64,000 nt of DNA from Spinellus fusiger. Its lineage: Eukaryota; Mucoromycota; Mucoromycetes; Mucorales; Phycomycetaceae. A program made the position numbers and the translations under genes. Shown here in pieces: positions 11,830 to 24,689 of this stretch (positions are counted from its first letter, which is position 1; each line of letters opens with the position of its first letter). The stretch spans positions 1 to 64,000 of the forward strand of contig JALLLS010000059.1 of the NCBI GenBank assembly GCA_025094145.1. Reading direction: 5' to 3'. The notes under the pieces were generated by a model. The model ran no database searches and was not told the origin of the DNA. It was given only the letters and a program-made list of their open reading frames with translations.

Positions 11830-12300
11830 AAAGAAGTATTGAATTGAATGAATAAAGACCAGAGTTCTACTACATGTTTGACTGTCCAGATTTTCTTTGA
11901 TACCTAAGATCAAAGACAACAATAAACAATATTTTTATTGATAATATAATTTGATATTGAGGTATTCCATAAAAGGTAAGAAAATTTTGGATACTTGCAA
12001 ACCTTTGATTTCAATTACAGTTCCATAAAAGGCAAGAAAATTTCAGTTTTAAAAGGCGAAGATATCATTGCTTAAAGGCCAGAAAAATATCTTGCCTTTT
12101 ATGGAACTGTGTTTAAAATCAAAGGTTTGCAAGTATCTAAATCTTTTCTTTTTGTGGATACCTCAATATCAAATTGTATTATTGTCATCTTTGATCTTAG
12201 ATATCAAAGGAATCCAGCCAGTTAACATGTGGTTAAACTCTCCTCTTTATTCATTCAAATGTACACTTCTTTTATACTTATTTTCTCTTACTATTCTACT
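11830..12300. repeat. Imperfect palindrome of about 450 bp (foldback structure)
   Basis: Inverted arms can be followed outward from a centre near 12060: 12017-12036 with 12092-12110 (ACAGTTCCATAAAAGGCAAG), 11989-12010 with 12118-12139, 11951-11965 with 12156-12177, 11900-11917 with 12188-12209, and about 11847-11867 with 12236-12256. The inner left arm is the 5' end of the Plavaka-like family (compare 26.97-27.17 kb). It may be two element ends joined head to head, or a foldback element. Confidence 0.65.
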
Positions 12301-12481
12301 ACTATAAGATATGATGTCAGGTATACATTTGCTGATATGCTGCAAGAGTGTCAATGACATAATGCTTTGTAGTATTCTGTGTTGCTCATGCATCACTACC
12401 ACCTTTTGTCATTTTCCTTTTTAGTTGCTCAGGGACACAAATGACAAAACATCCATTTTTGGAAAGCAGTCTTACAACAAT

Positions 12482-13839
12482 ACCCCCCCTCCAAATGCTT
12501 GATTGTCCTCAATCATTGTGTTGGCCTGAGCATTGGTACAAGTATGGGAATCCAGTCAAGCATAGTGTCTTGCTTTGAGGGGATTATACCAAGTTCCAGT
12601 GACTTCTGAAGACTTCACAGCCTTGAGTCTGTCAGCATGTACCCAGGAGTTGTATGGCTCACCTTTGAACATGGTCAGCTTGTATATGTTTGTGCTTTTG
12701 TTTTTGTCCACAACAGTATAAGGACCTCTCCAGTTATACTCCAAACCCAAGTGTTGTTTGTGACATATTAGGACATGGTCTCCAATATTGAAAGTATGGG
12801 GCTTTGCAACAGCATCCCAACGTTCTTTATCCCAGTTACTGTTAGCCATAGTTCTTTCATTTGCTTCTTGTTGTGCCTTGAGTAGTCTTTGGTGTAAGGC
12901 AGACAAGCCAGTGGTTTTGGCTCTTATGGATGTTGGGGTGTCAATAAATGGTCTTAGGACATCCCCTGGTAGATGAGGTTCTTGGCCATAGGTTAGGAAG
13001 AAAGGGCTGTATCCCATGGTCCTGTGCTTGTGTATGTGGCATGCCCACAGGGCAGTGTTCAAATATTCATCCCATTGATGTACAGCACCATTCACATACT
13101 TCTGAAGCATTTTCTTAATGACACCATTAAGTCTTTCACATTTTCCATTTGTTCTTGGATGGAATGTGGATGTGAGCTTGTGATGAGTCTTGATTTTCTT
13201 TGTGTAATATGCCAGAATTTGAGAAGTGAAGTTTGCACCTTGGTCTGTTACAATCTTGGCAGGACATCCAAAATGCATGACTATTTCTTTGTATAAGAAC
13301 ACTGCAATAGCTTCACCAGTGGCAGCAGGAATAGCTCTTGCAATTGGCCAATTTGTTGCATAGTCTACTGCTACTAAGATCCATTTGTTGCCTGCCACAG
13401 TGGTTGGGAGTTCTCCTATGAAATCCAAATGCCATTAGGAAAAAGGGGCAGGAACATCCCATTGAGACATTGGTGCACAGTGAATATTCTTGTCAGCATT
13501 GGCAGCCAATTGGCACTGTGGGCATTTCAACAACTATTCTTGTATCTGTGTTTTCATACTAGGCCACCACCAACATTTACTCAACAAGTCATATACTGTG
13601 AGTTCCCCAGCATGTCCAAAAGCATTATGAAGGTTGTTGACTAGGTTGGCACAGTGTATATATGGGGCATATTGAATTTCTGTTTCTTGGTTGTTGATGA
13701 CTACCTTTTGGTACACTGTATCCTCTGTCACAACAAAGTTCTTGCACTCCAACTGTAGTTTCACTTTGTTTTCCTCAGGCCATTCTTCTTCTGAGCTTAG
13801 GTAACAACTTGGCCAGTCCAAGGGGTGGGTCAGAGTCAA
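12482..13839 (-). pseudogene. Ty3/gypsy integrase fragment (gypsy-2)
   Basis: Frames at 13839-13534 and 13428-12556 give an HHCC finger followed by an integrase core with all three acidic residues in context (LDFIGE, VTDQGANF, NGKCERLNG) and a C-terminal domain (YNWRGPYTVVDK). Two in-frame stops, TAG near 13534 and TAA just before the core near 13440, separate the parts; both are one C-to-T change from glutamine codons. A polypurine tract on the minus strand at 12482-12495 precedes a possible 3' LTR. RT and RNase H are missing because the fragment ends at LTR A3. Confidence 0.8.
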
Positions 13840-13845
13840 TGTGTA

Positions 13846-14373
13846 TGCTGTGATCCAACTTCAATCAAAAGATTCTTCATGAATTGGTCAACACGAGTGG
13901 TATGCTGTATCATTCAGAATACTCTATGAAAGCTTGAGTGCACACAAGTACCATAGTACATCTCTGTATTATCTCACTGATTGGTCATAACTACAAATCA
14001 ACCTTCTAAGCTCAAATTATTATTGGACACTTAATGAGCTGCCTTCATCTATAAATCCTTAGTGGATTAAATAAGACCTATCAAAGGCAATTAAAAGTAA
14101 AGACATAATAGATGGCTCTATAATGGTGTGCTTATTCAATGAACCAACCATAAGGCTACACCTATGTAAACTACCATAGGATAAATCATCTACACCAACC
14201 ATATGGTTGCATCTATCAATAAGCTATGCCATGGACTAATCATTAACTACCAAAAGGTAGAATGCCACTGAAGGATAAGCACCCACAAAAAGTATAAATA
14301 ATGAACCACTCTTCACTTAATAAAAATTATCTTTGTTCAGTCTTGTTACTTTCTACTTGTCTGAATAATCACA
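13846..14373 (-). repeat. LTR family A copy 3, inverted, at a chimeric junction
   Basis: Nearly identical to the reverse complement of LTR A2 over 528 bp; I saw only a handful of differences, mainly at the outer end. The flanks (GTGTA on the left, GATGG on the right) do not match, so no target duplication remains. It joins a truncated gypsy-2 integrase on one side to a truncated transposase gene on the other. This suggests recombination through LTR copies rather than simple insertion. Confidence 0.8.
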
Positions 14374-16622
14374 GATGGCCAATGCCTATGAAGAAGCATC
14401 TGGTTTGTCTTCTGTCAGAAGCATTGTCATTCTAGACATTGTGAAAGACATTCAACTTTCCAACAACACCCACACCAACTCTACTGCCCACCACCTACTC
14501 AAAAAAATTGCTACAAGTACCACCAACCCCAACAGACAGTTCATGCCAGTAAAAACTGTGCCTTTGAACTTTTTCTTAGATGATACAAGTGGCAATACAA
14601 CCAAAAAGTGGAACAAGTTTGAGAGTTGTGTGATGTCTCTTGTGGCAATGCTGTTCAAAGAACAGTGTAAGGTTGAGAATCTGTTCCTTGTCTGCACCAG
14701 CAACAAGCTGTCAATCACAGAGATGCTCCCAGAGCTTGTGAAGGACCTTGGAGCCTTGGAGAAAGGTGTGGAGATGTTTGATGTGGAGTATGGCAAACCT
14801 GTTCTTGTTGTTGGTGTGGTGCACTTTCTCATGGCAGACAACCCTATGCATGTAGCTGTGGCATGCAGTCTTGGTGCTAAGGCTAGGCTGCCATGTAGAA
14901 AGTGTTACTGGGTTAATGGTGGAAATGCAACAGTGGAGCAGGAGGGAGTGGATGGTGATGCTCATGCAAGAAGAAGAAAGGAGGATCTGGTGGAGATGTA
15001 CCAGCATTGTGCCAGCAGCCCCAGCAATGCTAGCCTCAGAAGCAACTCTTACACTGGGTACAAGTTGACTGGTGGCAAAGCCCTTTTGTCCTTGCAGTTG
15101 TGGGATCTGACCATGGATTGCCCAGTGGAAATACTCCACACCATCCTTCTTGGTGTTGCAAAACATCTTGTGGTTGGCATGGTGCCATTTTATGCCAAGA
15201 AAGAAGTGAAGCAGTTGGAAGAAAGATTCTTCAACTACCACTCAAAGGCTTTCACAAGAAAGCACTGTACTCCATTTTGCCTGTGTGGATCTTATCTTGG
15301 AAGAGACTACAAGATCATCATCCAGCAGATGCCCACCATCCTGTGTGACCTGGTACAAAGAAGACTTATAAGCAGCAATGATTCAAAAGCAATCATCCTT
15401 GATTGTTTTGTCAAGCTTGGTTTGCTTGTATCTCTTCTCTACATGCAGGATATTGTGGCATGTCTGGACATCTATGTGGACAAGGTCAGATCTGCCACAA
15501 AATAGTTGGTTGCTTCTATCATCATGTATGATGATTTGCCAGCTCCAAGTGCATCTGCAAAGAAGACAATCATCAGCAACACCTTGAAGCTGCATCTCCT
15601 CTACTACCTGTATGAAGATATCTTGTGGTTTGGTTCACCTGTTTGATACAAAACAGAGAGAGGTGAACAATACAACAAGTTTATCCAAGAACACATACTG
15701 CACACCAACAGGCAGTCACCTTCTCAGGATGTTGCTGTGTCTTTTGGAAAGAAGTGTATCTCAACACACATCTTTCAGGGTGGTTACTGGCAGGTACCAG
15801 GCCACAGTGGTTCTTTACTGCTGGTGCTGAGGTGAAGTTGTTTCAGCACATACGTCCTCTTGTTCTGTCTTGTGAGCTTGCAGACAACAACTGCAGCTCC
15901 AAAAGAATAGTTGTTGGTCTGGCCGGTCTCTTTTTCTTTTTTTCTGGTGCTTTGCCTGTCTTTGGTAAGGTTGTTACCATTGACAAAAGGGAGAATATGG
16001 CCACCATTCTTCCCTACAACTTCCAACTTGTCTTTGGTGAGAATTCAACCACCCACCCTCAACATCTTGCCTTGGCTGCAGGTCCCAATTCTTTCTCTCT
16101 TTTTTCCTTGGGTTTAAAAGATAGTATTGGAAACAATGTTATCTTCCCATTGAACACTACCATTGAGGTAGCCCTCAACAAGATAGTTGTTGTAGAGGCA
16201 GTTGACATTCAGTCAATGAATGAATGCACTGTTCTCAACACAAGTAAGTTTGGCTCTCTCTTTTGGACAATGACCACTAGAGTTAATTGAGTGCAATTCC
16301 CACAATAAATATTTTTTTAAAACATTGTTATGCTGCAAATACTGTGGGCTTAAGGATAACAAATTATGCTAAGAGAAGAATATCAGTGACTGAGTTGTAA
16401 TTTTGGGGTGATTCTTGTTCTATTTCTTGTCTTTACAGCCAATTTTCTACTTTATAATTGCAGTCAATTATCTTTGTTCTGATAGGCAGGCAGAGTTTGA
16501 AATCGACCCTCTGGACAACAAAAAGGCATTTTCAGACACATTAGCCAATCATAAGAAGATTTTGATTTTATTCTCAGGATATTTCCTTTTATATCCCAAA
16601 AATCTTTGGGTGTGTAGATGAA
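14374..16622 (+). mobile_element. Plavaka/CACTA-like transposon, copy 2, 5'-truncated
   Basis: Collinear with the 3' two-thirds of copy 1 but on the opposite strand. The right terminus ends ...AAAAATCTTTGGGTGTGT near 16619, the mirror of the ACACACCC terminus at 7043. The 5' part, including the zinc finger and upstream region, is absent and replaced by LTR A3. The region shows the same CpG scarcity as copy 1, with two CG dinucleotides seen in about 1.9 kb. Confidence 0.65.
14375..16290 (+). pseudogene. Transposase-like gene fragment, copy 2
   Basis: An open stretch of 376 codons (14375-15505) begins in mid-gene at the residues equivalent to MAEAYKEAPG of copy 1. It carries the ADNPMHVA, LPCRKCYW and GVAKHLV motifs and ends at TAG 15503-15505. 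Coding resemblance resumes after the stop through a second frame at 15754-16290 covering the C-terminal domain. The first Met is probably not a real start; it only follows the LTR junction. Less decayed than copy 1 in the central region, but 5'-truncated and stop-containing. Confidence 0.65.
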
Positions 16623-16849
16623 AGAATGGGTATTACTGTCCGTTTCAATACTTAGAGCAAGCTTAGCCTCTACAATATGATTCAGAAATAACAAGGAAAT
16701 TCGATTTTTATTGAAGGTGTCTATCCTATGGTTTATATACATAATGTCTTCAAAAGAATGCGAGTCCATTGAGACTATCTATTTTATACATGACTTCTCA
16801 GCAACTCATTGTTAACCAAGCCAGCTGATTGGCCATCTTGCCTATCATA

Positions 16850-16878
16850 ACACCAGAAAATCCTTGGGTGTGTATATT
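16850..16878. repeat. Isolated Plavaka-like terminus
   Basis: The sequence CCAGAAAATCCTTGGGTGTGT is the complement of a 5'-type end (compare 27.15 kb). It lies about 250 bp beyond the end of copy 2, and the IS630-type transposon begins in its last bases. No element body for this end is visible between 16623 and 16850. Confidence 0.4.
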
Positions 16879-18313
16879 TTACTTTTTGCACACTTTCATA
16901 AATTCTTTTTGCACAAAGTATGCGAAATTTATTAAAGGGGATGTCTACTTAAACATGTTTTAAATTTCGAAGAAGAGTAACGACAAAATCCCTTAAGATC
17001 ACTGATAAGAACATTGCTACATGCTTCAGTGATCCTCATGTTTAACGTCTCATTTTCTAAGAGCTTTTCTCTTTTAAGCTTACTCTTCACAACAGACCAG
17101 AGTTGCTCAATGGGGTTAAGCTCAGGAGAGTAGGGTGGAAGGTATACACATCCATAGCCACGACCTTCAATAAGTCTGCTAATACTTCCAGCTGTGTGGC
17201 TAGGTGCATTATTCAATATTATATAATGTCCTTTAAATTCACTGTAAAGATCCAAAACATCCAAGGTGCTTGCAATAAAGTTAAAGTAATAACCAGTAAC
17301 TGTTCCAGTAGTATTCTGCATTTTGGTTGTTCCGTTTGCTTTTCTTTTTCTTGGTGAAGAAGTATAAGGCACTCTTAACTTAACATTAATAATTCCACGA
17401 GAAGATATAACTCCCAGAATTGTTGTTGTTTTTGCTCTTGTTGTGGGCTGAACAACCTCTGCTCTGGTTCCTTTCTTTGACCAAGCCATGGTTCTTTTCA
17501 GATTTATATGAAAGGCGGACTCATCAATAAACACACAGTTACTATTGTAATCTATGTCTGTTTGGTTCCATCTGATAACCCAGTCAAAACTTTTCTCAAT
17601 ACTCTCAGGCGAGTTTCTTTCCTTTGAATAAAGGTGTGCTTTCTTAAATGACAAGGCACACTTCTCTGTCATAAAGCTGTAAACCGTTGTCTTGGCAACT
17701 TTCAAGTCTTTGAACTGTTCAGTGAGACTGTCCATTGCTTGATCTAACGTTGCAGAGTGGTAATAATAATAAAAAGAAATTTCAGAAAGATGTTTCTTAT
17801 GGTCTTCATTTAATAATGCAGGTCGGCCCATTTTTAGGGTCTCTACTGGCTCAACTTTGAGATCTCTGTTCATATTTTGCATGATTTGTTCCTGATCTCT
17901 TTCAATCCAGTCGTATGCGGTTCTACGAGCAATACCCAACTGCTTAGCTGCTTTACCTGCAGACATATCTAGTTCATAAACCAGATGAAAAAGGTGACCT
18001 TTAACATCATCACCATGTTTCTTGTAGTAAGACACAGGTGCTGGAGTAGAAATTGTATCCTTTCTGGTGGCCTTGGGTTTTGGCTGAGGCTTTTCGGGTG
18101 GTTTTAAGTCCAAGTAAGTACTGTAGTCTACGATGTTTTGAAGAGGAAAACATTCTTTAACTACATCTATCAATATAGGTTCATTGCTCATTTTTTTGAT
18201 AGAATTTTCCTGTCCATCTTCATAGTAAATTTGTAAGCTCATTGTTGAAGAAATAGTATTTCTTCAAGTGTGCAAATATTTTTTTTATGAAAGTGTGCAA
18301 AAAGTAAAATATA
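16873..18313 (-). mobile_element. IS630/Tc1-type transposon with terminal inverted repeats
   Basis: The left end reads TATATTTTACTTTTTGCACA and the right end is its inverted counterpart, ending at 18313. The inverted repeats extend about 40 bp with a short gap, and TA dinucleotides flank them as expected for Tc1/mariner-type insertion. Further GCACACTTT-like motifs lie just outside the right end, so the true boundary could be up to 100 bp further. Unlike its surroundings, it retains a normal scatter of CG dinucleotides, suggesting a more recent arrival. Confidence 0.75.
16932..18242 (-). CDS. DDE transposase (IS630/Tc1-type), uninterrupted but with a catalytic Asp replaced by Asn
   Basis: A single 436-residue frame with no stop. 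N-terminal helix-turn-helix (SAGKAAKQLGIARRTAYDW), a second HTH-like part around TTVYSFM, then the DDE catalytic region: first Asp in FIDESAFH, second position in ILNNAPSH, and Glu in YSPELNPIEQLW. In this superfamily the second motif normally reads DNAP; here the codon is AAT, giving Asn. The protein would be expected to bind the inverted repeats and cut DNA, but with this residue it is probably inactive. Start chosen as the Met at 18242, about 70 bp inside the right TIR. No introns are needed. Confidence 0.8.
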   Translation of the reverse strand: MSLQIYYEDGQENSIKKMSNEPILIDVVKECFPLQNIVDYSTYLDLKPPEKPQPKPKATRKDTISTPAPVSYYKKHGDDVKGHLFHLVYELDMSAGKAAKQLGIARRTAYDWIERDQEQIMQNMNRDLKVEPVETLKMGRPALLNEDHKKHLSEISFYYYYHSATLDQAMDSLTEQFKDLKVAKTTVYSFMTEKCALSFKKAHLYSKERNSPESIEKSFDWVIRWNQTDIDYNSNCVFIDESAFHINLKRTMAWSKKGTRAEVVQPTTRAKTTTILGVISSRGIINVKLRVPYTSSPRKRKANGTTKMQNTTGTVTGYYFNFIASTLDVLDLYSEFKGHYIILNNAPSHTAGSISRLIEGRGYGCVYLPPYSPELNPIEQLWSVVKSKLKREKLLENETLNMRITEACSNVLISDLKGFCRYSSSKFKTCLSRHPL

Positions 18314-21134
18314 AAGTGTACGAAAATTGAAAAAAAAAAAAAGTGAAAAAAAAGTGTGCGATTTTTTTCTGAGGTTGTGCGAATACTTTCCGAAAAAGGT
18401 GTACTCTTTCCAAGAAAAGGATAAACACAGCCATCATTAAGGTGCTATAGGATAAGCCGAACAGTTTACATTTGCAGTGGTTACTCTCTTTTTCTTTCTT
18501 TCTTTATTGTTTCTATTTTTACATCATCAAGACTGAGGAAAGGGGAGGGGAGGAAAAATAGGTAACAGTGGCGGCTAAGGAGAAGATGCTCATGGACAAT
18601 CCAATGTCAGTTGCCTAGGATCCATCCATTGATCACTACTACAATAACAGTGGGAGGCGTTGTGTGCTTATTTATAGTGTTTCTACATTGTCTCTGCAGA
18701 TAGGAAAAGAGTGCCCTTTGACATATTGCATAGTCTGACATGAGTACATACATGCTATGGGCCTGTTTCTTAGTGGTAAATGTGTCAATAGACATCAGAA
18801 CCCTTCTATTAATTCTAATAGTGTCAGAAGAATGAAGAAGAATGGGAATTAGAGCAAAAGAGAGGTGTAGGTTTAGCTGATACACCCATCATAATGTTCT
18901 CCCTATAAACTAAGGTCAGTTATTTTATCATAAGGATAGTGTGATGACCCCCAGGTCAAAACAAATGTTCTCCTCTTCAGTCTTATTTTTTTTTCATTTC
19001 TTTCAAGGGAGTAAGTCTCTTTATCAGATACTATCATAAAAGACACACAGGTCTACAATGGGGATTTCATCAGAACAAAAGGAAGACTTACCTCAAGGTG
19101 CAATGGCTTATCCTATATGATAACAAAGACAGTTTATGTTGCCTTTGAGAATAGGCTTACCACAGAGAAAGAGGGTTGTTTTGTTATAACTTTAATGGCT
19201 TACCATAAGAAATAGAAGGTTTATTGCTACAGTTACTTTTACTAGTAAAGTTGTTTTCTGTTCAGTCATTCTGCAGTCATTGTTATGCTACTTGTCACCT
19301 CCCTCAACCACTGGCGTGACTGGCAAAGGAAGCAACAAGTTTACCTTTATATTTATGTAATAAATAAGCCATCTAATCTTAAACCATTACTCCATCTTTT
19401 TTATACTGTTTTGGTGTTGGTGCAGATCACTTTAGTGTATCACATTATAGAATGGGGATGTTGAGTCTTTTGTAGTTATATCATTTCATTTGATAGCTTG
19501 GACTGCTTAGATATTGATGATGGCTGTACTATTTGAAACTTGGTGAGCCAGGTAATGGATGAATTCTATTTACAATACACAATACACAATGCCTTATCCA
19601 CTTCCTCTTCATTCATGAATAGATCCCAAATGTTTTCATCTTTCTTTTCTATACTATTTCCAAGTATGTTCTCCTTTCTTTCTTTCAACATTAGCAATTC
19701 CTTCCTATACTCCAATGTCTATGCCCATTATGACATGTCTTTTTCTGTTCTTATGACTTATCCACTCCATCTACCAGTCTGACCTGTTGACTGATAATGA
19801 GCATGTCTATGCAGCATTTACATTTGCCTATTGACCTGCCTATTGACTTGCTTGAGTCTATTCTATCTCCCAAGCCATGGGTCTTTCTAATGTTTATACT
19901 TCTTCAGTCAGAATAAACAAAAGTGGAGACTCCTCTCGTCAAAATAAACACTCATCATTTATGCATATCACTTTCACTGTACTCCACATCTGTGACTAAA
20001 TTAGTCTGTTCTCCTCCTCCCCCCCTTTTTTTTCCTTCTTCCTCCTGTTTAAAATATAAGATGGATGGAATTGAATATCCCTTTCCACTGTGTACACCCC
20101 ACATTAAAGACGGGTTTATGCCTTTTTCCTTTTGTATCACTTGACATTCCCCTCTTTCCAGCTCACAGATATTTCTTGTTCTATTCATAGTGGCTATGAC
20201 TTGTTCCATGTGCCTTGGACATGCCTAGACACGTACCAATAAAAGAGCCCTATAGAATTACAAACCCTGAGGGCCAAGATGTCATTCCAAGCGTGGCCTT
20301 GTCCTGTCTCTGGCCTTGCCCTGTCTCTAGTAGTGTCTTCCTCGGCTGCTTTATCCCTTATGTTCCATTGGCTACCATCTGATCTGGTACGCCTGACACG
20401 ACGGCCTATCAATAAATACTTAAAAGAAAAGTCAGTGCTCACCAATTTCTTCACCAGCAGAAATCCCACCTTTTGCCCCGTTTACGTTGCGTTGTGCTGC
20501 CCTTTTTTTTTTATCTTTCTTTTCTCTTCTTCTTTTCTCACATTTATCAATTGCCTGTTTCTTTCTTTTCTTTCTTTCTTTCTTTCTTTTCTCTTTTCTC
20601 TTGTCTTGTCTCTCTCTATTTATAGCTCTATTTATAGCTCTGTTCATAGCTACAGCTTCTTATTAAGGTAAACATAGGGTGTACAGGCCAGGGAGTGTGG
20701 ATTCCTTCTTTCCATAGATTATGTACTCCGACCCACCTGGATTCTTTTGGTATTTACATGGATTTGTGTTGTGCATAGACACCTGTATAGATATATACAA
20801 CCAGCCTCTTTATAAATACTCACCCACCCATTGGACATAGTCACCTATCTGTACCTACACGCACTTACACGCCTCAACGGATCTACACACGCCTCACTAT
20901 CTCTATCCATAGACACACCTCACACACAAATACACGCTCCACATAGACCCCACAGACGAGCAGTCCACCCACTCTCCCACCCACATAACCATCTCTAGAC
21001 GAATTCAGAGAGAATCCCATCCATCTGCCCCCTTTCTTACAAGCATTCTTTTTATTTTTTATTTTTTATTCTCAAAAACATACACCTACCCAACCTACTT
21101 ACCTACCTAACCTACCCATCTCTTCTTCTGAACA
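18314..21134. other. Intergenic, no supported gene
   Basis: A/T-rich DNA with pyrimidine runs (dense C/T-rich stretches at 20.5-20.6 kb) and short A/C-rich runs at 20.85-20.95 kb. Open frames here are short and show no family resemblance that I recognise. The last few hundred bases are likely promoter and 5' leader of the kinase gene at 21135. Confidence 0.6.
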
Positions 21135-22813
21135 ATGGCCCATGGTCCTATGAGTGGTTTGAAAATAACCGGTAAGAATACACATGCACGACACAAAGAA
21201 AGAGCAGCTGTAGCTTATACAATTGTCAAGGCGATACAGATCCTATGAAGGTCATCAAAGTAGCAGCAAAGAGCGGAAAGACAGGAGAAGACATACAACT
21301 CCACTACTCAAACTACAAGGTGGCTGGAAATGGGTCTTTTGGAGTTGTTTACCAGGCCAAAATGTTGCGTACAGGAGAGAGTGTGGCCATTAAAAAGGTG
21401 CTACAGGACAAACGGTTCAAGGTAACAAAAAGAAAGACAACGACTGGATGATGACGTTGAGGGGGTAGAACAGAGAACTCCAGGTGATGAGGAGTGTTTC
21501 CCATCCAAATATTGTCACTCTCAAGGCATATTTCTATAGTCAGGGAGATACCAAGGTGAATAGAGTAGAAGTGGTGGTAGTGACATTTTATGACTTGTCA
21601 GAGTGCATGGCTTATAATATCTACGTACTTACTTATCTGGGGATCAATAGAAGGAGGAAGTGTACCTCAACCTTATGCTGGAGTATATTCCTGAGACTGT
21701 GTACAGAACCACCCGCCATTATGCAAAGGCAAAACAGCAGATCCCTGACATCCACGTCAAGTTGTATACCTACCAATTACTGCGTGCATTGGCTTATATT
21801 CATTCCATGGGGATATGTCATCGTGATATCAAACCACAGAATCTGCTGCTGGATCCTGTCTCGGGTATTCTTAAGCTGTGTGATTTTGGAAGGTAAGCAT
21901 ACCATACCATATCATACCATACCATACCATGCTGGGACTGGACTGGACTGGACTGGACTGGACTGAACTGAACTGACACATATTCTACAGTGCAAAGGTA
22001 TTGGCTGCAGGAGAACCCAATGTCTCCTACATCTGCTCTCGTTATTACCGTGCCCCTGAGCTGATCTTTGGCGCCACCAACTACACTGTCAATATCGATG
22101 TCTGGTCAGCAGGATGTGTCATGGCAGAACTCATGCTATGCCAACCACTGTTTCCAGGCGAGAGTGGCATTGACCAATTAGTAGAGATCATCAAGGTCCT
22201 TGGCACACCCACCAAAGAACAGCTCCTAGCAATGAATCCTCACTATACAGAACACCGATTCCCCCAGATCAAACCCCATCCACTGGACAAGGTATTCAAG
22301 GCACGGACACCTCCAGAGGCCATTGATTTCTTGGGAGAACTCCTCCAGTACTCACCCGACAAGCGTCTGGAAGCCATAGACGCCCTGGCCCACCCTTACT
22401 TCAATGAGCTGCGGGAACCCAATCTGCGGCCCATGACAGGCAAAGACATGCCAAAGCTGTTTGACTTCACTGTCCAAGGTAAATCCTCTTCCATGTCTCT
22501 GTTCTCTGTTATCTGAGGTGGTGGTCTACACCACAACTCCCTCCACTGCCCTGTAGTCCAACCTGACATAAGATGGATGGATAGAATGAAATAGTGTTGG
22601 AAGAAAAGAGGGGTGGTATTCACTAAGAAAGGCTAACCCAACCCCAATCCCTCTCTTCATGGCCTGTTTGTAGAGCTCTCAATAAAGCCTGAACTCATCA
22701 AGCGTCTGGTGCCACCGCAGTGTGAGGCTGAGCTTCTTTCAAGGGGAATCGATACCAATGCCTTCCAGCCCCTCTCACCAGACGAAATGAAGCGCAATGC
22801 TTTAAAGAACTAA
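21135..22813 (+). CDS. Glycogen synthase kinase 3 (GSK-3/shaggy family)
   Basis: Serine/threonine kinase of the CMGC group, acting on primed substrates in nutrient, stress and polarity signalling. Proposed exons: 21135-21171, 21231-21421, 21469-21555, 21651-21892, 21991-22478, 22674-22813, giving 394 residues, a usual GSK-3 length. Visible motifs: glycine loop [12 protein letters not shown] (about 45-55), catalytic Lys 67 in [13 protein letters not shown] (162-169), DFGSAK (183-188), and the activation-loop Tyr near 199 in [13 protein letters not shown]. All catalytic residues are present. Introns are 47-195 nt; intron 4 contains runs of CCATA and GGACT repeats. The first exon encodes only 12 residues, so the start is less certain than the rest. 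Convergent with the cytidylyltransferase gene. Confidence 0.93.
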
Positions 22814-23064
22814 TACTTAAAGAGCTCATCTTTAAAGAGCTAATGCGAGTGAGGAGAGCAACACACACATACACATACACCTCTTTTTCCTTTCTTTGAA
22901 GAAGGAAATCCATAGGCTTATCACACCTCAAGCCCTCCCTCGTCTGGAGTGTTTCTTTTTTCTTTTCTTCTTTTCACACTACACTCTACTATCTTTTATA
23001 AAGAGGTTCTTTTTCTTTCTTTCTTAAGTATCTTCGTCCTATTCTATGCGTTCTCCTAGGAGAT

Positions 23065-24545
<1,481 letters not shown>

Positions 24546-24689
24546 GGCTCTGTAGTGTTTTATCAAATAAGGGGTGGGTGGGTGTAGTAAAGAAGAAGAT
24601 ATCTATTTATCTATCTATATTCTTTAATAGACAAGGCCAAAAGAGAGAGGGGAAAAGGAGAAATAGGGTTAGAAGACTGTCTTTTTATA

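Larger units (their letters stand above)
7043..12097 (-). mobile_element. Plavaka/CACTA-like DNA transposon, copy 1 (nested insertions)
   Basis: The left terminus begins ACACACCCAAAGATTTTT at 7043. The right terminus is near 12097, where a subterminal segment (from about 11930) matches 26.97-27.17 kb. TIR-like ends of the family read ACACAC, about 5 bases, then AGATTTTT. The body carries a transposase-like gene on the minus strand. LTR A2 sits inside at 10350-10877 and another insertion lies at about 11.7-11.93 kb. A second, inverted copy is at 14374-16622, and internally deleted derivatives lie at about 26 kb and 40 kb. The CACTA/Plavaka assignment rests on general resemblance of the protein and is moderate. 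Confidence 0.6.

Noticed and set aside
13846..14373. LTR A3 as the 5' LTR of gypsy-2
   Set aside because: gypsy-2 has its own polypurine tract followed by a different sequence (TGTTGTAAGAC) at about 12480; LTR A starts TGTGATT, and no primer-binding site lies inside A3.
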